Shown: positions 63,478-64,000 of the stretch, piece after piece | Position numbering within the stretch: position 1 is the stretch's first letter | Layout: each line of letters opens with the position of its first letter | DNA from: Ophiostoma sp. CBS 140.51 | Lineage: Eukaryota; Ascomycota; Sordariomycetes; Ophiostomatales; Ophiostomataceae | Direction: 5' to 3' | NCBI GenBank assembly: GCA_029298735.1 | Contig: JANSLP010000174.1 | Span: 1 to 64,000, forward strand | DNA: 64,000 bases | Made by a program: the position numbers and the translations under genes | Notes under the pieces: model-generated | Databases searched by the model: none | Told to the model about the DNA's origin: nothing | What the model saw: only the letters and a program-made list of their open reading frames with translations

Positions 63478-64000
63478 CTACTCGTCAAAAACAACCGAGG
63501 TGACCTCGCCGGCAATGTCGACAGCGCCAGCAAATCCAGTCAGCTTGCCGCTGGCAACATCGCGGTTGATGAAGACGGCACGGCCGGAGCCCTGCTGGCC
63601 CACACCGAGAAGGGTGCCAGCCTTGTTGATGGAGAACTGGCGCGGGATCTTGCCACCTGAGGGGTACAGCTGGACGAGCGTCAGGTTGCCGCTGGTGCGG
63701 TCGACCGAGAAGGTGGTGATGGAGTCCGAGACGAGCTCAGTCGTGTTCTTGGGGTCAAAGTTGGTAATGTTGAAGGCAGCGTCACTACGCGTCGTGACAA
63801 TAACAAAGCGGTGGTCGGGCGAGGTGAGGACCTCAGCGACGGTGGCAGCAGCGGGAACGACAGTGCCGGGGCCGTGCGAGGGGGCCTCGTAGATTTGCTT
63901 GAAGGACAGTGTCTTGTTGGCGTTGTAGGTGACCTCGTAGCCGGTCACAGTGTTGGCAAGCTCGCTCGTCAGGTACATGTAAGTCTGGTTCTTGTCGCCA
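63478..64000 (-). CDS. Lactonase-like seven-bladed beta-propeller protein (carboxymuconate cyclase / 6-phosphogluconolactonase type), 5' truncated by window edge
   Basis: The minus-strand frame runs from the window edge to TAG at 63478-63480 and gives the last ~173 residues of the protein. Visible motifs include YMYLTSELANTVTGYEV, EVLTSPDHRFVIVTTR, ITTFSVDRTSGNLTLVQLYPSGG, PRQFSINKAGTLLGVGQQGSG and VFINRDVASGKLTG. The repeat of a hydrophobic strand, a D-x-S/T-G-x-L turn and a P-R-x-F-x-I strand is the blade pattern of the lactonase seven-bladed propeller family. Fungal members are annotated as 3-carboxy-cis,cis-muconate cyclases or 6-phosphogluconolactonase-like, and many are secreted. Here the N-terminus, and so any signal peptide and the actual catalytic residues, lie outside the window. 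Several NxT/NxS sequons (for example NKT, NTT, NLT) would be compatible with secretion. Substrate not predictable. Confidence 0.88.
   Translation of the reverse strand, partial: GDKNQTYMYLTSELANTVTGYEVTYNANKTLSFKQIYEAPSHGPGTVVPAAATVAEVLTSPDHRFVIVTTRSDAAFNITNFDPKNTTELVSDSITTFSVDRTSGNLTLVQLYPSGGKIPRQFSINKAGTLLGVGQQGSGRAVFINRDVASGKLTGFAGAVDIAGEVTSVVFDE

Overview
This window looks like chromosomal DNA of a filamentous ascomycete, most probably a Sordariomycete. I infer this from the protein types, from short spliceosomal introns with GTAAGT/GTATGT donors and CTAAC/CTGAC branch sites, from glutamine-rich regulators, from long gene-poor pyrimidine-rich leaders, and from one HNH-nuclease relic whose stop codons match repeat-induced point mutation (RIP). 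An Ophiostomatales-type genome would fit, but that is only an impression. I see no rRNA, tRNA, CRISPR array, intact transposon or organellar sequence.

Layout. 0-13.4 kb holds housekeeping and unknown genes: a two-helix membrane protein of unknown function (minus), an AAA+ ATPase (plus), the flavoprotein subunit of sulfite reductase (minus) and the ubiquinone-biosynthesis protein COQ4 (minus, one intron). 15.0-22.3 kb is a single very long minus-strand frame for the GATOR1/SEACIT subunit Iml1 (DEPDC5). Divergent from it at 24.3-26.0 kb is a five-exon vacuolar-type zinc transporter of the cation diffusion facilitator family.

26-28.8 kb is a small accessory patch: a frameshifted, unrecognised gene and a divergent, shortened NADAR-like protein. 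From 28.8 to 34.05 kb there is no convincing gene; the stretch probably contains the long leader/promoter of the FNIP/Lst4 homologue (34.05-38.3 kb). A glutamine-rich, AT-hook-like nuclear protein follows at 39.3-43.0 kb. A multi-exon RBR-type (RING-IBR-RING) protein occupies 43.7-48.2 kb on the minus strand; its RING2 has His where the catalytic Cys is expected. 51.4-52.2 kb is the RIP-scarred HNH relic. 53.9-56.4 kb encodes a Zn2Cys6 transcription factor with a long leader, and another gene-poor stretch runs to a truncated beta-propeller lactonase-like gene that leaves the window at 64 kb.

Functional links. Iml1 (GATOR1) and the Lst4/FNIP homologue both act on Rag GTPases upstream of TORC1, from opposite directions, and lie about 12 kb apart. 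The sulfite reductase gene has an upstream TCACGTG box of the kind bound by Cbf1/Met4-type regulators, and COQ4 has a pair of identical ATCACGTG boxes just upstream. I do not see a biosynthetic gene cluster or a complete new defence system. The most unusual items are the RBR protein with altered RING2, the decayed gene/NADAR pair, and the RIP-marked nuclease relic.
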